DNA from: Streptomyces narbonensis
Lineage (GTDB): Bacteria > Actinomycetota > Actinomycetes > Streptomycetales > Streptomycetaceae
DNA: 64,000 nt
Direction of reading: 5' to 3'
Assembly: GCF_014649015.1 (NCBI RefSeq)
Contig: NZ_BMSF01000002.1
Span: 1-64,000, forward strand
Shown here: positions 9,215-18,369 of the stretch, piece by piece
How the letters are laid out: every line of letters begins with the position of its first letter
Position numbering within the stretch: position 1 is the stretch's first letter
The notes under the pieces: generated by a model
Told to the model about the DNA's origin: nothing
Seen by the model: only the letters and a program-made list of their open reading frames with translations
Databases searched by the model: none
Translations under genes and position numbers: made by a program

Positions 9215-9882
9215 CAGTGACCGCCCTCCTCAGGACCTTCGGCGAAGGCCTCCTCGACCTGCGCGATCTCGTCCGTACGCATCATCACGTGCACCAGGTC
9301 ACCTTCCTGGAGCACCGTCTGAGAGGTGGGCAGAATCGCTTCGCCCAGCCGGGTGAGGAAGGCGACGCGGACGCCGGTCTCCTCCTGGAGCCGGCTCACC
9401 TTGTGGCCGATCCAGGCGGGCGTGGTGTGCACCTCGGCGAGCTGCACACCGCCGCTCGGGTCCCGCCACAGCGGCTCCGCTCCGGAGGGCAGCAGCCGCC
9501 GCAGCATCTGGTCGGCGGTCCACCGGACCGTCGCGACCGTCGGGATCCCGAGGCGCTGGTAGACCTCGGCTCGGCGCGGGTCGTAGATCCGCGCCGCCAC
9601 GTTCTCGATGCCGAACATCTCGCGCGCGACCCGCGCCGCGATGATGTTCGAGTTGTCGCCGCTGCTCACCGCGGCGAAGGCACCGGCGTCCTCGATCCCG
9701 GCCTCACGCAGAGTGTCCTGGTCGAAGCCCACACCCGTGACGCGCCGACCGCCGAAACCCGACCCCAGACGACGGAAGGCCGTCGGGTCCTGGTCGACGA
9801 CCGCGACGGTGTGCCCCTGCTGTTCGAGGGTCTGCGCGAGAGCGGCTCCCACTCGCCCGCAGCCCATGATGACGATGTGCAC
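9214..9882 (-). CDS. TrkA-type RCK potassium-uptake regulatory protein (first of pair)
   Basis: A 222-aa protein with RCK_N (MHIVIMGCGRVGAALAQTL, VVDQDPTAFRRL) and RCK_C (about 140-210, GDLVHVMMRTDEIAQVEEAF). It pairs with the following gene in the CeoB/CeoC arrangement known from mycobacteria. The start is a GTG with GGGGA placed immediately upstream. It is divergent from the KimA-like permease across a 234-bp shared promoter region, which suggests joint control. Confidence 0.9.
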   Translation of the reverse strand: MHIVIMGCGRVGAALAQTLEQQGHTVAVVDQDPTAFRRLGSGFGGRRVTGVGFDQDTLREAGIEDAGAFAAVSSGDNSNIIAARVAREMFGIENVAARIYDPRRAEVYQRLGIPTVATVRWTADQMLRRLLPSGAEPLWRDPSGGVQLAEVHTTPAWIGHKVSRLQEETGVRVAFLTRLGEAILPTSQTVLQEGDLVHVMMRTDEIAQVEEAFAEGPEEGGH

Positions 9883-10047
9883 GTCCCCTTACCCCGCACT
9901 CCTGATCGCCCTGCTGACCTGCGAAAACACCCTGCCCACAACTTTCCTCGCCCGATCGGCCCGGGCCGCGGCGGACAACACCCTGCCGGGTTGCCCGGTC
10001 CGAGCTTATGCGGCAACGCCGACCGGGACTGCATCAGAGGTGGTAGA

Positions 10048-10109
10048 CGGAAAGATTCCGTATGGATAGGGGGTCGCGTTGAGCTTGGCTGTTTTCGAAC
10101 GCTTACGAT
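10048..10109 (+). promoter_or_regulatory. Putative promoter and dyad upstream of the KimA-like gene
   Basis: The divergent trkA/kimA spacer (9883-10116) holds a 13-bp perfect dyad CGGAAAGATTCCG at 10048-10060. A possible promoter TTGAGC (10079-10084), 19 bases, TACGAT (10104-10109) follows. The -10 element ends seven bases before the GTG start and there is no ribosome-binding site, so a leaderless transcript is likely. I looked for a ydaO-type c-di-AMP riboswitch and do not see one. The dyad could be an operator. Confidence 0.45.
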
Positions 10110-10116
10110 CCTCTCC

Positions 10117-12171
10117 GTGTCCAAACTGACCGACGTGCCCAAACGGATCCTGATCGGGCGGGCTCTGCGCAGCGACAAGCTCGGGGAGACCCTCCTCCCG
10201 AAGCGGATCGCCCTCCCCGTCTTCGCCTCCGACCCGCTGTCCTCGGTGGCGTACGCGCCCGGCGAGGTGCTGCTGGTCCTCTCCGTCGCGGGACTGTCGG
10301 CGTACCACTTCAGCCCGTGGATCGCGCTCGCGGTCGTCGTACTGATGTTCACGGTCGTCGCCTCGTACCGGCAGAACGTGCACGCGTACCCGAGCGGCGG
10401 CGGCGACTACGAGGTCGCCACCACCAACCTCGGGCCGAAGGCCGGACTCACCGTCGCGAGCGCCCTGCTCGTCGACTACGTCCTGACCGTCGCCGTCTCG
10501 ATCTCCTCGGGCATCGAGAACCTGGGCTCCGCGATCCCCTTCGTCGTCGAGCACAAGGTGGCCTGCGCGGTCGGCGTCATCGTCCTGCTGACGGTGATGA
10601 ACCTGCGCGGGGTGAAGGAGTCGGGCAGCCTCTTCGCCATCCCCACCTACGTCTTCGTCGCCGGCGTCTTCATCATGATCGCCTGGGGCGCCTACAAGGG
10701 GATCGTCCTCGACGAGACCATGAAGGCCCCCACCGCCGACTTCGAGATCAAGCCCGAACACGAAGGACTGGCGGGCTTCGCCCTCGTCTTCCTCCTCCTG
10801 CGCGCGTTCTCCTCCGGCTGTGCCGCGCTCACCGGCGTCGAGGCGATCTCCAACGGCGTCCCCGCCTTCCGGAAGCCGAAGTCGAAGAACGCCGCCACCA
10901 CGCTCGCCCTCATGGGCGGTCTGGCCGTCACCATGTTCTGCGGCATCATCTTCCTCGCCATGGCCACCGACGTCCGGATGGCCGAGAAGCCCGCCCAGGA
11001 CCTCCTGAACAACGGAGTGCCGGTCGGCGAGGGCTACGTCCAGGACCCGGTCATCTCCCAGGTCGCCGCCGCCGTCTTCGGCGACGGAACGTTCTTCTTC
11101 GTCGTCCTGGCCGCCGCCACCGCGCTCGTCCTCTTCCTGGCCGCCAACACCGCGTACAACGGCTTCCCGCTCCTCGGCTCGATCCTCGCCCAGGACCGGT
11201 ATCTGCCGCGCCAGCTGCACACCCGCGGCGACCGCCTCGCCTTCTCCAACGGCATCGTGCTCCTCGCCGGCGCCGCCGCGCTCCTCGTCTGGCTCTACGG
11301 GGCCGACTCGACCCGGCTGATCCAGCTGTACATCGTCGGCGTCTTCGTCTCCTTCACGCTCAGCCAGATCGGCATGGTCCGGCACTGGAACCGGCACCTG
11401 AGGACGGAACGCGAACCCGCCAAGCGCCGCCACATGATCCGCTCCCGCGCGATCAACACCTTCGGCGCCTTCTTCACCGGCCTCGTCCTGGTCGTCGTCC
11501 TCGCCACCAAGTTCACCCACGGCGCCTGGGTCGCCCTGCTCGGCATGGTGATCTTCTACGGGACGATGACCGCGATCCGGAAGCACTACGACTCGGTCGG
11601 CGCCGAGATCGCCGCCGCGGAGGAGCGGCCGGACGAGTACGTGCGCCCCTCCCGGGTCCGCTCCATCGTCCTCGTCTCCAAGCTCCACAAGCCCACCCTG
11701 CGCGCCCTGGCCTACGCCAAGCTCATGCACGCGAACGAGCTGGAGGCGCTGACCGTCAACGTCGACCCGGTCGAGGTGAAGGCGCTCAAGGAGGAGTGGG
11801 AGCGGCGCAACATCAACGTCCCGCTCAAGATCCTCGACTCCCCGTACCGCGAGATCACCCGGCCGGTGATCGAGTACGTGAAGAGCCTCCGCCGCGAGAG
11901 CCCGCGCGACGTCGTCTCCGTCTACATCCCCGAGTACGTCGTCGGCCACTGGTACGAGCACCTGCTCCACAACCAGTCCGCACTCCGCCTCAAGGGCAGG
12001 CTGCTCTTCACCCCCGGCGTCATGGTCACCTCGGTCCCGTACCAGCTCCAGTCCTCCGAGGCCGCGAAGAAGCGGGCCCGGAAGCGCCAGGAGTGGAACG
12101 CGCCGGGCTCGGTCCGCCGCGGTCCCGTGGAGAAGGGCCAGAAGGAACCGGCCGCGAAGAACAACCGGTAA
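10117..12171 (+). CDS. KimA-like APC-superfamily potassium transporter
   Basis: A 684-aa transporter. The first about 480 residues carry roughly 12 transmembrane helices of the APC fold (SDPLSSVAYAPGEVLLVL, the unwound TM1; YPSGGGDYEVATTNLGPKAG; GVEAISNGVPAFRKPKSKNA). A cytosolic C-terminal domain follows (about 500-684, VRSIVLVSKLHKPTLRALAY, USP-like). This matches KimA/YdaO-type potassium/proton symporters, whose C-terminal domain binds c-di-AMP in Bacillus. It was long annotated as an amino acid permease, which remains the alternative. The GTG at 10117 was chosen because the KimA-like N-terminus begins there. It is divergent from two TrkA-type genes and near kdpDE. Confidence 0.85.
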   Translation: MSKLTDVPKRILIGRALRSDKLGETLLPKRIALPVFASDPLSSVAYAPGEVLLVLSVAGLSAYHFSPWIALAVVVLMFTVVASYRQNVHAYPSGGGDYEVATTNLGPKAGLTVASALLVDYVLTVAVSISSGIENLGSAIPFVVEHKVACAVGVIVLLTVMNLRGVKESGSLFAIPTYVFVAGVFIMIAWGAYKGIVLDETMKAPTADFEIKPEHEGLAGFALVFLLLRAFSSGCAALTGVEAISNGVPAFRKPKSKNAATTLALMGGLAVTMFCGIIFLAMATDVRMAEKPAQDLLNNGVPVGEGYVQDPVISQVAAAVFGDGTFFFVVLAAATALVLFLAANTAYNGFPLLGSILAQDRYLPRQLHTRGDRLAFSNGIVLLAGAAALLVWLYGADSTRLIQLYIVGVFVSFTLSQIGMVRHWNRHLRTEREPAKRRHMIRSRAINTFGAFFTGLVLVVVLATKFTHGAWVALLGMVIFYGTMTAIRKHYDSVGAEIAAAEERPDEYVRPSRVRSIVLVSKLHKPTLRALAYAKLMHANELEALTVNVDPVEVKALKEEWERRNINVPLKILDSPYREITRPVIEYVKSLRRESPRDVVSVYIPEYVVGHWYEHLLHNQSALRLKGRLLFTPGVMVTSVPYQLQSSEAAKKRARKRQEWNAPGSVRRGPVEKGQKEPAAKNNR

Positions 12172-12185
12172 AGAACAACTAGACT

Positions 12186-12225
12186 GGTGGGCTGCCGTCC
12201 GAACTGTCACGAACGGCGGCCCACC
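12186..12225 (+). terminator. Hairpin between the KimA-like gene and the RNA methyltransferase gene
   Basis: A 13-bp stem (12186-12198 with 12213-12225, one G-U pair) and a 14-base loop, beginning 14 bases after the permease stop and ending 27 bases before the next start. It is a likely terminator for the permease. It could alternatively be an attenuator in the leader of the methyltransferase. Confidence 0.65.
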
Positions 12226-12252
12226 GTCACTTCCTCTTGGAGTCCCCCCGCC

Positions 12253-13581
12253 ATGCAGAACACCCCTGTTTCGTCGTTGGTCGGGGAAGAGTACGAGGTC
12301 GAGGTCGGTCCGGTGGCCCACGGCGGGCACTGCATCGCCCGCACCGAGGCGGGCCGCGTCCTCTTCGTCCGCCACGCGCTGCCCGGCGAGAAGGTCGTCG
12401 CCCGCGTCACCGAGGGCGAGGAGACCTCCCGCTTCCTGCGCGCCGACGCCATCACGATCCTCGAACCCTCCAAGGACCGCGTCGAGGCCCCCTGCCCCTT
12501 CGCCGGCCCCGGCAAGTGCGGCGGCTGCGACTGGCAGCACGCCAAGCCCGGCGCCCAGCGCCGCCTCAAGGGCGAGGTCATCGCCGAGCAGCTCCTGCGG
12601 CTCGCCGGGCTGACCCCGGAGGAGGCCGGCTGGGACGGCACCGTCATGCCGGCCGAGGGCGACAAGCTGCCGCCGGGCGAGGTCCCGCAGTGGCGCACCC
12701 GTGTCCAGTACGCGATCGACGCCGAGGGCCACGCGGGCCTGCGCAAGCACCGCTCGCACGAGGTCGAGATCATCGACCACTGCATGATCGCCGCTCCGGG
12801 CGTCTCGGAGCTCGGCATCGAGAAGCGCACCTGGGAGGGCATGGCCTCGGTCGAGGCCATCGCCGCCTCGGGCTCGAACGACCGCCAGGTCATCCTGACC
12901 CCGAAGCCCGGCGGCCGCCTGCCCCTGGTGGAGCTGGACAAGCCGGTCGCCGTCCTCCGCGTCGACGAGAACGACGGCGGCGTCCACCGCGTCCACGGCC
13001 GCGGCTTCGTCCGCGAGCGCGCCGACGAGCGCACCCACCGCGTCGGCAGCGGCGGCTTCTGGCAGGTCCACCCGCAGGCCGCCCAGACCCTCATGCTCGC
13101 CGTCATGCAGGGACTGACCCCTCGCAAGGGCGACACCGCCCTCGACCTCTACTGCGGCGTCGGCCTCTTCGCGGGCGCCATCGCCGACCGTGTCGGCGAG
13201 CGGGGCGCGGTCCTCGGGATCGAGTCCGGCAAGCGCGCCGTCGAGGACGCCCGCCACAACCTGGCCGGCTTCCCCCGCGTCCGCATCGAGCAGGGCAAGG
13301 TCGAGTCCGTCCTCCCGCGCACGGGCATCACGGACGTCGACCTCATCGTCCTGGACCCGCCCCGCGCGGGCGCGGGCAAGCAGACGGTCACCCACCTCGC
13401 CGGCCTGGGCGCCCGCCGCATCGCCTACGTCGCCTGCGACCCGGCGGCCCTGGCCCGCGACATCTCCTACTTCGCGGAACGCGGCTACAAGGTCCGTACT
13501 CTGCGTGCTTTCGACCTGTTCCCGATGACGCATCACGTGGAGTGCGTGGCGATCCTGGAGCCGGTGAAGAAGGACGCCTGA
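12253..13581 (+). CDS. TrmA/RlmD-family class I SAM-dependent RNA uridine-C5 methyltransferase
   Basis: A 442-aa enzyme. The N-terminal TRAM domain (about 8-70) is followed by an Fe-S cluster region with CPFAGPGKCGGCDWQH and a fourth Cys in DHCMIA. The SAM-binding Rossmann motif is LDLYCGVGLFAGAIAD, motif IV is LDPPRAGAG, and the catalytic Cys sits in YVACDPAALARD with the general-base Glu in HHVECVA near the C-terminus. It is expected to form 5-methyluridine in 23S rRNA or tRNA; which target cannot be read from sequence. The ATG at 12253 has only a weak GGAG upstream. Confidence 0.93.
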   Translation: MQNTPVSSLVGEEYEVEVGPVAHGGHCIARTEAGRVLFVRHALPGEKVVARVTEGEETSRFLRADAITILEPSKDRVEAPCPFAGPGKCGGCDWQHAKPGAQRRLKGEVIAEQLLRLAGLTPEEAGWDGTVMPAEGDKLPPGEVPQWRTRVQYAIDAEGHAGLRKHRSHEVEIIDHCMIAAPGVSELGIEKRTWEGMASVEAIAASGSNDRQVILTPKPGGRLPLVELDKPVAVLRVDENDGGVHRVHGRGFVRERADERTHRVGSGGFWQVHPQAAQTLMLAVMQGLTPRKGDTALDLYCGVGLFAGAIADRVGERGAVLGIESGKRAVEDARHNLAGFPRVRIEQGKVESVLPRTGITDVDLIVLDPPRAGAGKQTVTHLAGLGARRIAYVACDPAALARDISYFAERGYKVRTLRAFDLFPMTHHVECVAILEPVKKDA

Positions 13582-13636
13582 CCGGCTGTCACTCCGCGTG
13601 TGACGGGGCGGGCGGTTACGGCTTCCGGGAGTCGGC

Positions 13637-14035
13637 TCAGGGCAGGTCGATGTGTACGCTCGTCGACTTCACCCGGGCCGTCACCGTGACCCCCACGTCG
13701 AGCCCCAGTTCCTCCACGGCTTCCCGGGTCACCAGGGAGACCAGTCGGTGCGGACCCGACTGGATCTCCACCTGGGCGGCCACGTCGTCGACGCGTACCC
13801 CCGTGACGATGCCCACGAAGGAGTTCCGGACGGACGTGGGCACGTCGTCCTCCGGGACGGCGTGGAAGCCGGCGCCCCGTTCCTGCGCGAAGCCGGCCAG
13901 GGCCGCTCCGTCGATCACCCGCTTGCCGGAGCCGTCCCGTTGCATGGCCAGCTTGCCGCCGTCCGCCCAACGGCGGACGGTCTCCGAACTCACTCCGAGC
14001 AGCTGCGCTGCCTGCCCAATGCTGTATGACGGCAC
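13637..14035 (-). CDS. Helix-turn-helix regulator with a C-terminal TOBE (molybdopterin-binding type) domain
   Basis: A 132-aa protein with an excisionase/MerR-like HTH at 1-55 (SIGQAAQLLGVSSETVRRWADGG) fused to a TOBE/Mop domain at about 65-130 (SVRNSFVGIVTGVRVDDVAAQVEI, VTARVKSTSVHIDL). Similar proteins bind molybdate or tungstate oxyanions and control mod transporters. No molybdate transporter lies nearby, so the regulon is not apparent. The GTG start is preceded by TAGAGT on the minus strand, six bases away and without a ribosome-binding site, suggesting leaderless transcription. Confidence 0.87.
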   Translation of the reverse strand: MPSYSIGQAAQLLGVSSETVRRWADGGKLAMQRDGSGKRVIDGAALAGFAQERGAGFHAVPEDDVPTSVRNSFVGIVTGVRVDDVAAQVEIQSGPHRLVSLVTREAVEELGLDVGVTVTARVKSTSVHIDLP

Positions 14036-14163
14036 CGTCGCACTCTAGGCCACGCACCAGCCTTCCCCCGCAGGACAAAAGGTACAAATAGGAATAGGTT
14101 CGGGGGTCATGAGGCGGGCCGATGCCGGTGCCGCGGCGTTCGAGCGCTTCGACGAGGAACCAC

Positions 14164-15624
14164 ATGGCCCGAGCCGACACCCACGACGACACCGGAGCGG
14201 CGCCGTCGGCGCCGACCGCGAAACTCACCCTGCTGACGCTCACCGCGATGGTCGTCGGCTCCATGGTGGGTGCCGGCGTGTTCTCCCTCCCACGGCGATT
14301 CGCGCAGGAGACCGGTGTCGCGGGCGCGCTGATCGCCTGGACGGTGGCGGGTCTGGGCATGCTGATGCTCGCCTTCGTCTTCCAGGCCCTCGCCGTGCGC
14401 CGGCCGGACCTGGACGCCGGCGTCTACGCGTACGCCAAGGCCGGCTTCGGGGAGTACCTGGGCTTCTTCTCCGCCTTCGGGTACTGGGCGAGCGCCTGCG
14501 TCGGCAACGTCACGTACTGGGTGCTCATCATGTCGACGATCGGCGCGATCGCGCCCGCCCTCGGTGACGGGGACACGGCACTCGCCATCATCCTCTCGTC
14601 CGCCGGACTGTGGGGATTCTTCCTCCTCATCCGCCGGGGCGTGAAGGAGGCGACGGCGATCAACAGGATCGTGACCGTCGCCAAACTCGTCCCCATCATC
14701 GTCTTCGTCATCCTGGCGCTGTTCTGCCTCGACACGTCCGTGTTCGCCGACAACTTCGCCGGCGAGGACTACGCCGGCTCCCTCTTCAACCAGGTCCGCG
14801 GGACGATGCTGGCCACCGTCTTCGTCTTCCTCGGCGTGGAGGGCGCCAGCGTCTACTCCCGGCACGCCAAGCGTCGGGAAGACGTGGGGCGGGCCACTCT
14901 GCTCGGATTCCTCAGCGTCTTCGCGATCTTCGCCTCCGTCACCATCGTGTCGTACGGCATCCTGCCCATGAGCGAGATCGCCGAGCTCCGCCAGCCCTCC
15001 ATGGCCGGCGTCCTGGAGGCGGCGGTCGGCACCTGGGGCAAGACCTTCGTGAGCGTCGGCCTCATCATCTCCGTCCTCGGCGCCTACCTGGCCTGGTCCC
15101 TCATGGCGGCGGAGGTCCTCTTCGTCGCCGCCAAGGACGAGGACATGCCCCGCTTCCTCGGCCGGTCGAGCGGTGACGACGTACCCGTCCCGGCCCTGCT
15201 CATGACGACGGCTCTCAGCCAGGTCGTCCTGATCGTCACGGCCTTCTCCGACGACGCGTTCGGCTTCGCCCTCGACCTGACCAGCTCGCTGAGCCTGATC
15301 CCCTTCCTGCTGGCCGCGGCCTTCGCCGTGAAGATCGCCCTGCGGCCCCGGCAGGAGAGAGTCGTCGGGCGGGGCACCCGCGCGGAACTCGTCTTCGCCG
15401 TCCTCGCGACCGTCTACACGGTGTTCCTGCTCTTCGCGGCCGGGCTCAAGTTCGTCCTCGTCTCCTTCATCATCTACGCCCCGGCCACCTTCCTGTTCGT
15501 CAAGGCCCGCCGGGAACAGAACCGGCGCCTGTTCTCCCCGAAGGAGGCCCTCATCTGCGCCGTCTCCGTCGCGGGGGCCGTCGTCGGCATCGTCGCCCTG
15601 GCCGCCGGGTGGATCGAACTGTGA
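14164..15624 (+). CDS. arcD: ArcD-type basic amino acid antiporter (arginine/ornithine, APC family)
   Basis: A 486-aa membrane protein with about 12-13 hydrophobic helices and the APC consensus ([20 protein letters not shown] in TM1, [19 protein letters not shown]). It resembles arginine:ornithine antiporters, and the immediately downstream arginine deiminase supports that substrate. The ATG at 14164 follows GAGGA. The AT-richer stretch 14070-14100 upstream probably contains divergent promoters for this gene and the TOBE regulator. No ornithine carbamoyltransferase or carbamate kinase gene is adjacent. Confidence 0.87.
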   Translation: MARADTHDDTGAAPSAPTAKLTLLTLTAMVVGSMVGAGVFSLPRRFAQETGVAGALIAWTVAGLGMLMLAFVFQALAVRRPDLDAGVYAYAKAGFGEYLGFFSAFGYWASACVGNVTYWVLIMSTIGAIAPALGDGDTALAIILSSAGLWGFFLLIRRGVKEATAINRIVTVAKLVPIIVFVILALFCLDTSVFADNFAGEDYAGSLFNQVRGTMLATVFVFLGVEGASVYSRHAKRREDVGRATLLGFLSVFAIFASVTIVSYGILPMSEIAELRQPSMAGVLEAAVGTWGKTFVSVGLIISVLGAYLAWSLMAAEVLFVAAKDEDMPRFLGRSSGDDVPVPALLMTTALSQVVLIVTAFSDDAFGFALDLTSSLSLIPFLLAAAFAVKIALRPRQERVVGRGTRAELVFAVLATVYTVFLLFAAGLKFVLVSFIIYAPATFLFVKARREQNRRLFSPKEALICAVSVAGAVVGIVALAAGWIEL

Positions 15625-15673
15625 CCTGCCGGGGCCCCCGCCCGTCCCACCTGCCGGGGCCCCCGCCCCTCCC
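15625..15673. repeat. 25-bp direct repeat, two copies, between arcD and arcA
   Basis: Two adjacent copies of a 25-bp unit beginning CCTGCCGGGGCCCCCGCCC start at 15625 and 15650 and differ by one base near the end. They fill most of the 95-bp gap between the arcD stop and arcA start. The GGGGCCCCC core is self-complementary and could form mRNA structure within the operon. Confidence 0.8.
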
Positions 15674-15719
15674 GCACACCGAGCCTCCCGCACCCGCCGC
15701 ATCACCGGAAAGGCTGCTC

Positions 15720-17009
15720 ATGAACCTCCCCGAGACCGGTACCGGTACCAGTACCGGCGCTGGTGCCGTGACCTCCGACCTCGGCGTCCACTCCGAGGTC
15801 GGACGCCTGCGCAAGGTCCTCGTCTGCGCCCCGGGACTCGCCCACCGGCGGCTCACCCCGGGCAACTCCGACGATCTGCTCTTCGACGACGTCATGTGGG
15901 TCGAGAACGCCCAGCGCGACCATGCCGACTTCGTCAACAAGCTCACCCAGCGGGGCGTCGAGGTCGTCGAACTGCACAACCTCCTCGCCGAGACCATGGC
16001 CGTCCCGGAGGCCAGGGCATGGCTCCTCGACCGCAAGATCGTCCCCAACGAGGTCGGACTCGGCCTGGTCGACGACACCCGCGCCTACCTCGAGTCCCTC
16101 GCCCCGCGCGAGCTCGCCGAGTTCCTCATCGGCGGCCTGTCCACCGCCGACCTGCCGGAGGACTTCCGCTCCGGATACGTGGCACTCGCCAGGGAGGGCG
16201 TCGGCGCGCGCGAGTACCTGATGCCCCCGCTGCCCAACACCCTCTACACCCGGGACACGACCTGCTGGCTGTACGGGGGAGTCACGCTCAACCCCCTGTA
16301 CTGGCCCGCACGGCACGGCGAGACCCTCCTGATGAAGGCGATCTACACCTTCCACCCGGACTACAAGGCCGCCACCGTGTGGTGGGGCGACCCTGAACAG
16401 GACTGGGGTCAGGCCACCTTCGAGGGCGGCGACATCATGCCGGTCGGCAACGGCGTCGTCCTCATGGGCATGAGCGAGCGCACCTCCCGTCAGGCCATCA
16501 CCCAGGTCGCCCGGGCACTCTTCGACAACGGCGCGGCCCAGCACGTCGTCGTCGCCGGCATGCCGAAGCTTCGCTCCGCCATGCACCTCGACACCGTCTT
16601 CACCTTCGCGGACCGCGACATCGTCACCCTCTACCCGACGATCATGGACGCCGTGCACACCTTCTCCCTGCGTCCCTCCGACAAGGCGCCGGGCGTCGAG
16701 ATCACCGACGAGGGCGGTGCCGCGTTCGTGGACGTGGTGGCCAAGGCCCTCGGCCTGCCCCAGCTGCGGGTGATCGGGACGGGCGGTGACGTCTACGCCT
16801 CGGAGCGGCAGCAGTGGGACAGCGGCAACAACGCCGTCGCCCTGGAGCCGGGCGTCGTCTTCACGTACGACCGCAACACCCAGACGAACACGCTGCTGCG
16901 CAAGGCAGGTGTCGAGGTCATCACCATCGTCGGCGCCGAGCTGGGGCGCGGCCGCGGCGGCGGCCACTGCATGACCTGCCCTCTGGTCCGGGACCCGGTC
17001 GCGTTCTGA
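15720..17009 (+). CDS. arcA: Arginine deiminase
   Basis: A 429-aa enzyme that hydrolyses L-arginine to citrulline and ammonia. Family motifs are [50 protein letters not shown] (given here as its parts FEGGD and GMSERT), [13 protein letters not shown] with the catalytic His, and the C-terminal [14 protein letters not shown] with the nucleophilic Cys. Length is normal. The ATG at 15720 follows GGAAAGG at 7-base spacing, and the upstream in-frame codons translate the repeat. With ArcD it makes an import-deiminate-export module, which elsewhere supports acid resistance or anaerobic ATP formation; the ATP-yielding steps are not encoded here. Confidence 0.95.
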   Translation: MNLPETGTGTSTGAGAVTSDLGVHSEVGRLRKVLVCAPGLAHRRLTPGNSDDLLFDDVMWVENAQRDHADFVNKLTQRGVEVVELHNLLAETMAVPEARAWLLDRKIVPNEVGLGLVDDTRAYLESLAPRELAEFLIGGLSTADLPEDFRSGYVALAREGVGAREYLMPPLPNTLYTRDTTCWLYGGVTLNPLYWPARHGETLLMKAIYTFHPDYKAATVWWGDPEQDWGQATFEGGDIMPVGNGVVLMGMSERTSRQAITQVARALFDNGAAQHVVVAGMPKLRSAMHLDTVFTFADRDIVTLYPTIMDAVHTFSLRPSDKAPGVEITDEGGAAFVDVVAKALGLPQLRVIGTGGDVYASERQQWDSGNNAVALEPGVVFTYDRNTQTNTLLRKAGVEVITIVGAELGRGRGGGHCMTCPLVRDPVAF

Positions 17010-17025
17010 CGCGAACCGGATAGCA

Positions 17026-17062
17026 GGAAGCGGCCGGGTCCCGGTGGGACCCGGCCGCTTCC
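17026..17062. terminator. Bidirectional terminator after arcA
   Basis: A perfect 17-bp stem (17026-17042 with 17046-17062) with a GGT loop, between convergent arcA and the DUF1269 gene. The following bases 17066-17110 contain a short direct repeat of GCGTCGGAAG. Confidence 0.92.
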
Positions 17063-17105
17063 CTCGCGTCGGAAGGCGCGTCGGAAGGCGCGTCAGAGCA
17101 GCGCG

Positions 17106-17609
17106 TCAGGCAGCGGATTCGGCGGAGCCGGCCAGCTGCTCCGCGAGCTCCCGCTCGCGCTCCTCGGAGAGCGAGGTCTTGAGCACCTCTCCGCCGAGGG
17201 GCCCCATCGCCGCGGCGAACCGGTCCTCCGTGACCTTCGTGGCCATGATCACCACCGCGTGCGAGCCCGGCCGGAGCAGCTCCTGGACCTTGTTGCGGAA
17301 CTTGTTGTCGACGCCCATCTGCTGGAGCTTGCCGATCAGGCCGCCGGCGGCCGCACCCACGACGCCGATACCCGGGGTGAGGATGAGGATGCCGAAGACC
17401 ATGCCCCACAGGGCGCCGGCGGTGGCCGACATGGCGATCTCCTCGGTTCTGGCCGGGGTGTCCACATGGGTCTTGCCGTCCTCGTCGACCGTCACGACGG
17501 CGAGTCCGGACAGGTCGACCACGTGGTCCTTTGCCAGCCGCTGGACCTCGGCGAACGCCTTGTCGGCGACGGCCCGGTCCTCGTAGCCGAGGACGATGAG
17601 TTCGGACAT
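17106..17609 (-). CDS. DUF1269 family protein
   Basis: A 167-aa protein starting MSELIVLGYEDRAVADKAF, with a glycine-rich hydrophobic hairpin in the middle (ALWGMVFGILILTPGIGVVG, about 65-85) and a C-terminal alpha/beta segment (AVVIMATKVTEDRF). This is the DUF1269 layout: a small ferredoxin-like fold split by a membrane-inserting hairpin. Function is unknown; such proteins are often stress-associated in Streptomyces. The ATG has AAGGAG nine bases upstream. It is followed downstream by the arcA terminator and lies 26 bases after the lipoprotein gene on the same strand. Confidence 0.88.
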   Translation of the reverse strand: MSELIVLGYEDRAVADKAFAEVQRLAKDHVVDLSGLAVVTVDEDGKTHVDTPARTEEIAMSATAGALWGMVFGILILTPGIGVVGAAAGGLIGKLQQMGVDNKFRNKVQELLRPGSHAVVIMATKVTEDRFAAAMGPLGGEVLKTSLSEERERELAEQLAGSAESAA

Positions 17610-17635
17610 TGCGCAATCTCCTTGAGAGGGGGCTG

Positions 17636-18277
17636 TCAGTACCGCTGGGCCTTGGTCAGCCTCGCTGTGAGGACGGGTTCGGGCGGCTGCCGGCTGATGA
17701 CCAAGGGCTGCCGGCGCTCGCCGGGAGCGAGATCCTCCTCGCCGACGAACTGGGTTTCGACGACCTCGCCCGCCGAGTCGATGAAGTCGACCTGGACGGC
17801 GTACGAGGCGGTGTCCTGCGTCTTGTTGGTGATGCTGACGACGGCGGTCGTGACGCCGTTGTCCCCGGTTCGGGGCTTGCCGGTCAGCGCCACCTCGCCC
17901 AGGGCGTTCCCCCGGCCCTGCACGTCCTTCAGGGCGTCCTCGGCCGCGCGGCGCGAGCGTTCGATCTCGGTCCCGATCGACGCCTTGCGCGACGCCTCCC
18001 TGGCGGACGCGGACGCGGCGGCCGACGAGGCGGACGCACGGGCGGACTCGACGACCGCAGAGGCCGAGGAGGCGACCGCGGAGGGCGCTGCTCCGCTGAA
18101 GGACTCGGTGATGGGAGGGGTCGGGCGTTCACTGAAGGTCGGTCCGCTCGTGTCGTCGCCGCCCGAGTCGCAGGAGACGACGGCCGTCGCGCCCAAGGCG
18201 ACGAGGACGACGGCGGCGGCCGCGGTCGCGGCGCGAGAACGGACCGGGCGGCTGAGCCGCTCGGGTGACTTATTCAC
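17636..18277 (-). CDS. Secreted lipoprotein with a C-terminal beta-sandwich-like domain
   Basis: A 213-aa protein. The basic N-terminus and hydrophobic stretch AAAAVVLVALGATAVVSC end in a lipobox with Cys36, so it should be anchored to the outer face of the membrane. Residues about 40-100 are Ser/Ala-rich and charged, probably a helical linker. Residues 115-205 (VSITNKTQDTASYAVQVDFI, DLAPGERRQPLVIS) resemble FxLYD-type domains. The GTG at 18277 has GAGAAGG upstream and is preferred over the earlier start at 18304. Function unknown. Confidence 0.8.
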   Translation of the reverse strand: MNKSPERLSRPVRSRAATAAAAVVLVALGATAVVSCDSGGDDTSGPTFSERPTPPITESFSGAAPSAVASSASAVVESARASASSAAASASAREASRKASIGTEIERSRRAAEDALKDVQGRGNALGEVALTGKPRTGDNGVTTAVVSITNKTQDTASYAVQVDFIDSAGEVVETQFVGEEDLAPGERRQPLVISRQPPEPVLTARLTKAQRY

Positions 18278-18329
18278 GGTCGTGCCTTCTCGGTAGGGGG
18301 TCAAGGTGGTCGTGCCGGGTGGTCGTGCA

Positions 18330-18357
18330 GGGTCCGGTCCTCTTCGGGACCGGACCC
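18330..18357 (-). terminator. Terminator hairpin after the BaeRF3-like gene
   Basis: An 11-bp perfect stem (18330-18340 with 18347-18357) and a six-base loop, 12 bases downstream of the minus-strand gene that ends at 18370. It separates that gene from the lipoprotein gene. Confidence 0.8.
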
Positions 18358-18369
18358 CTCGGACGCCGG

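Noticed and set aside
9883..10116. A ydaO-type c-di-AMP riboswitch before the KimA-like gene
   Set aside because: I could not find the conserved elements of that riboswitch, and the likely promoter gives a transcript with no leader.
10006..13536. Long minus-strand open frame opposite the KimA-like and RNA methyltransferase genes
   Set aside because: It runs antisense to two clear genes, has an Asp/Gly/Val-rich composition typical of mirror frames in high-GC DNA, and shows no motif.
14107..15705. Minus-strand open frame opposite arcD
   Set aside because: It is antisense to a well-supported transporter and has mirror-frame composition without motifs.
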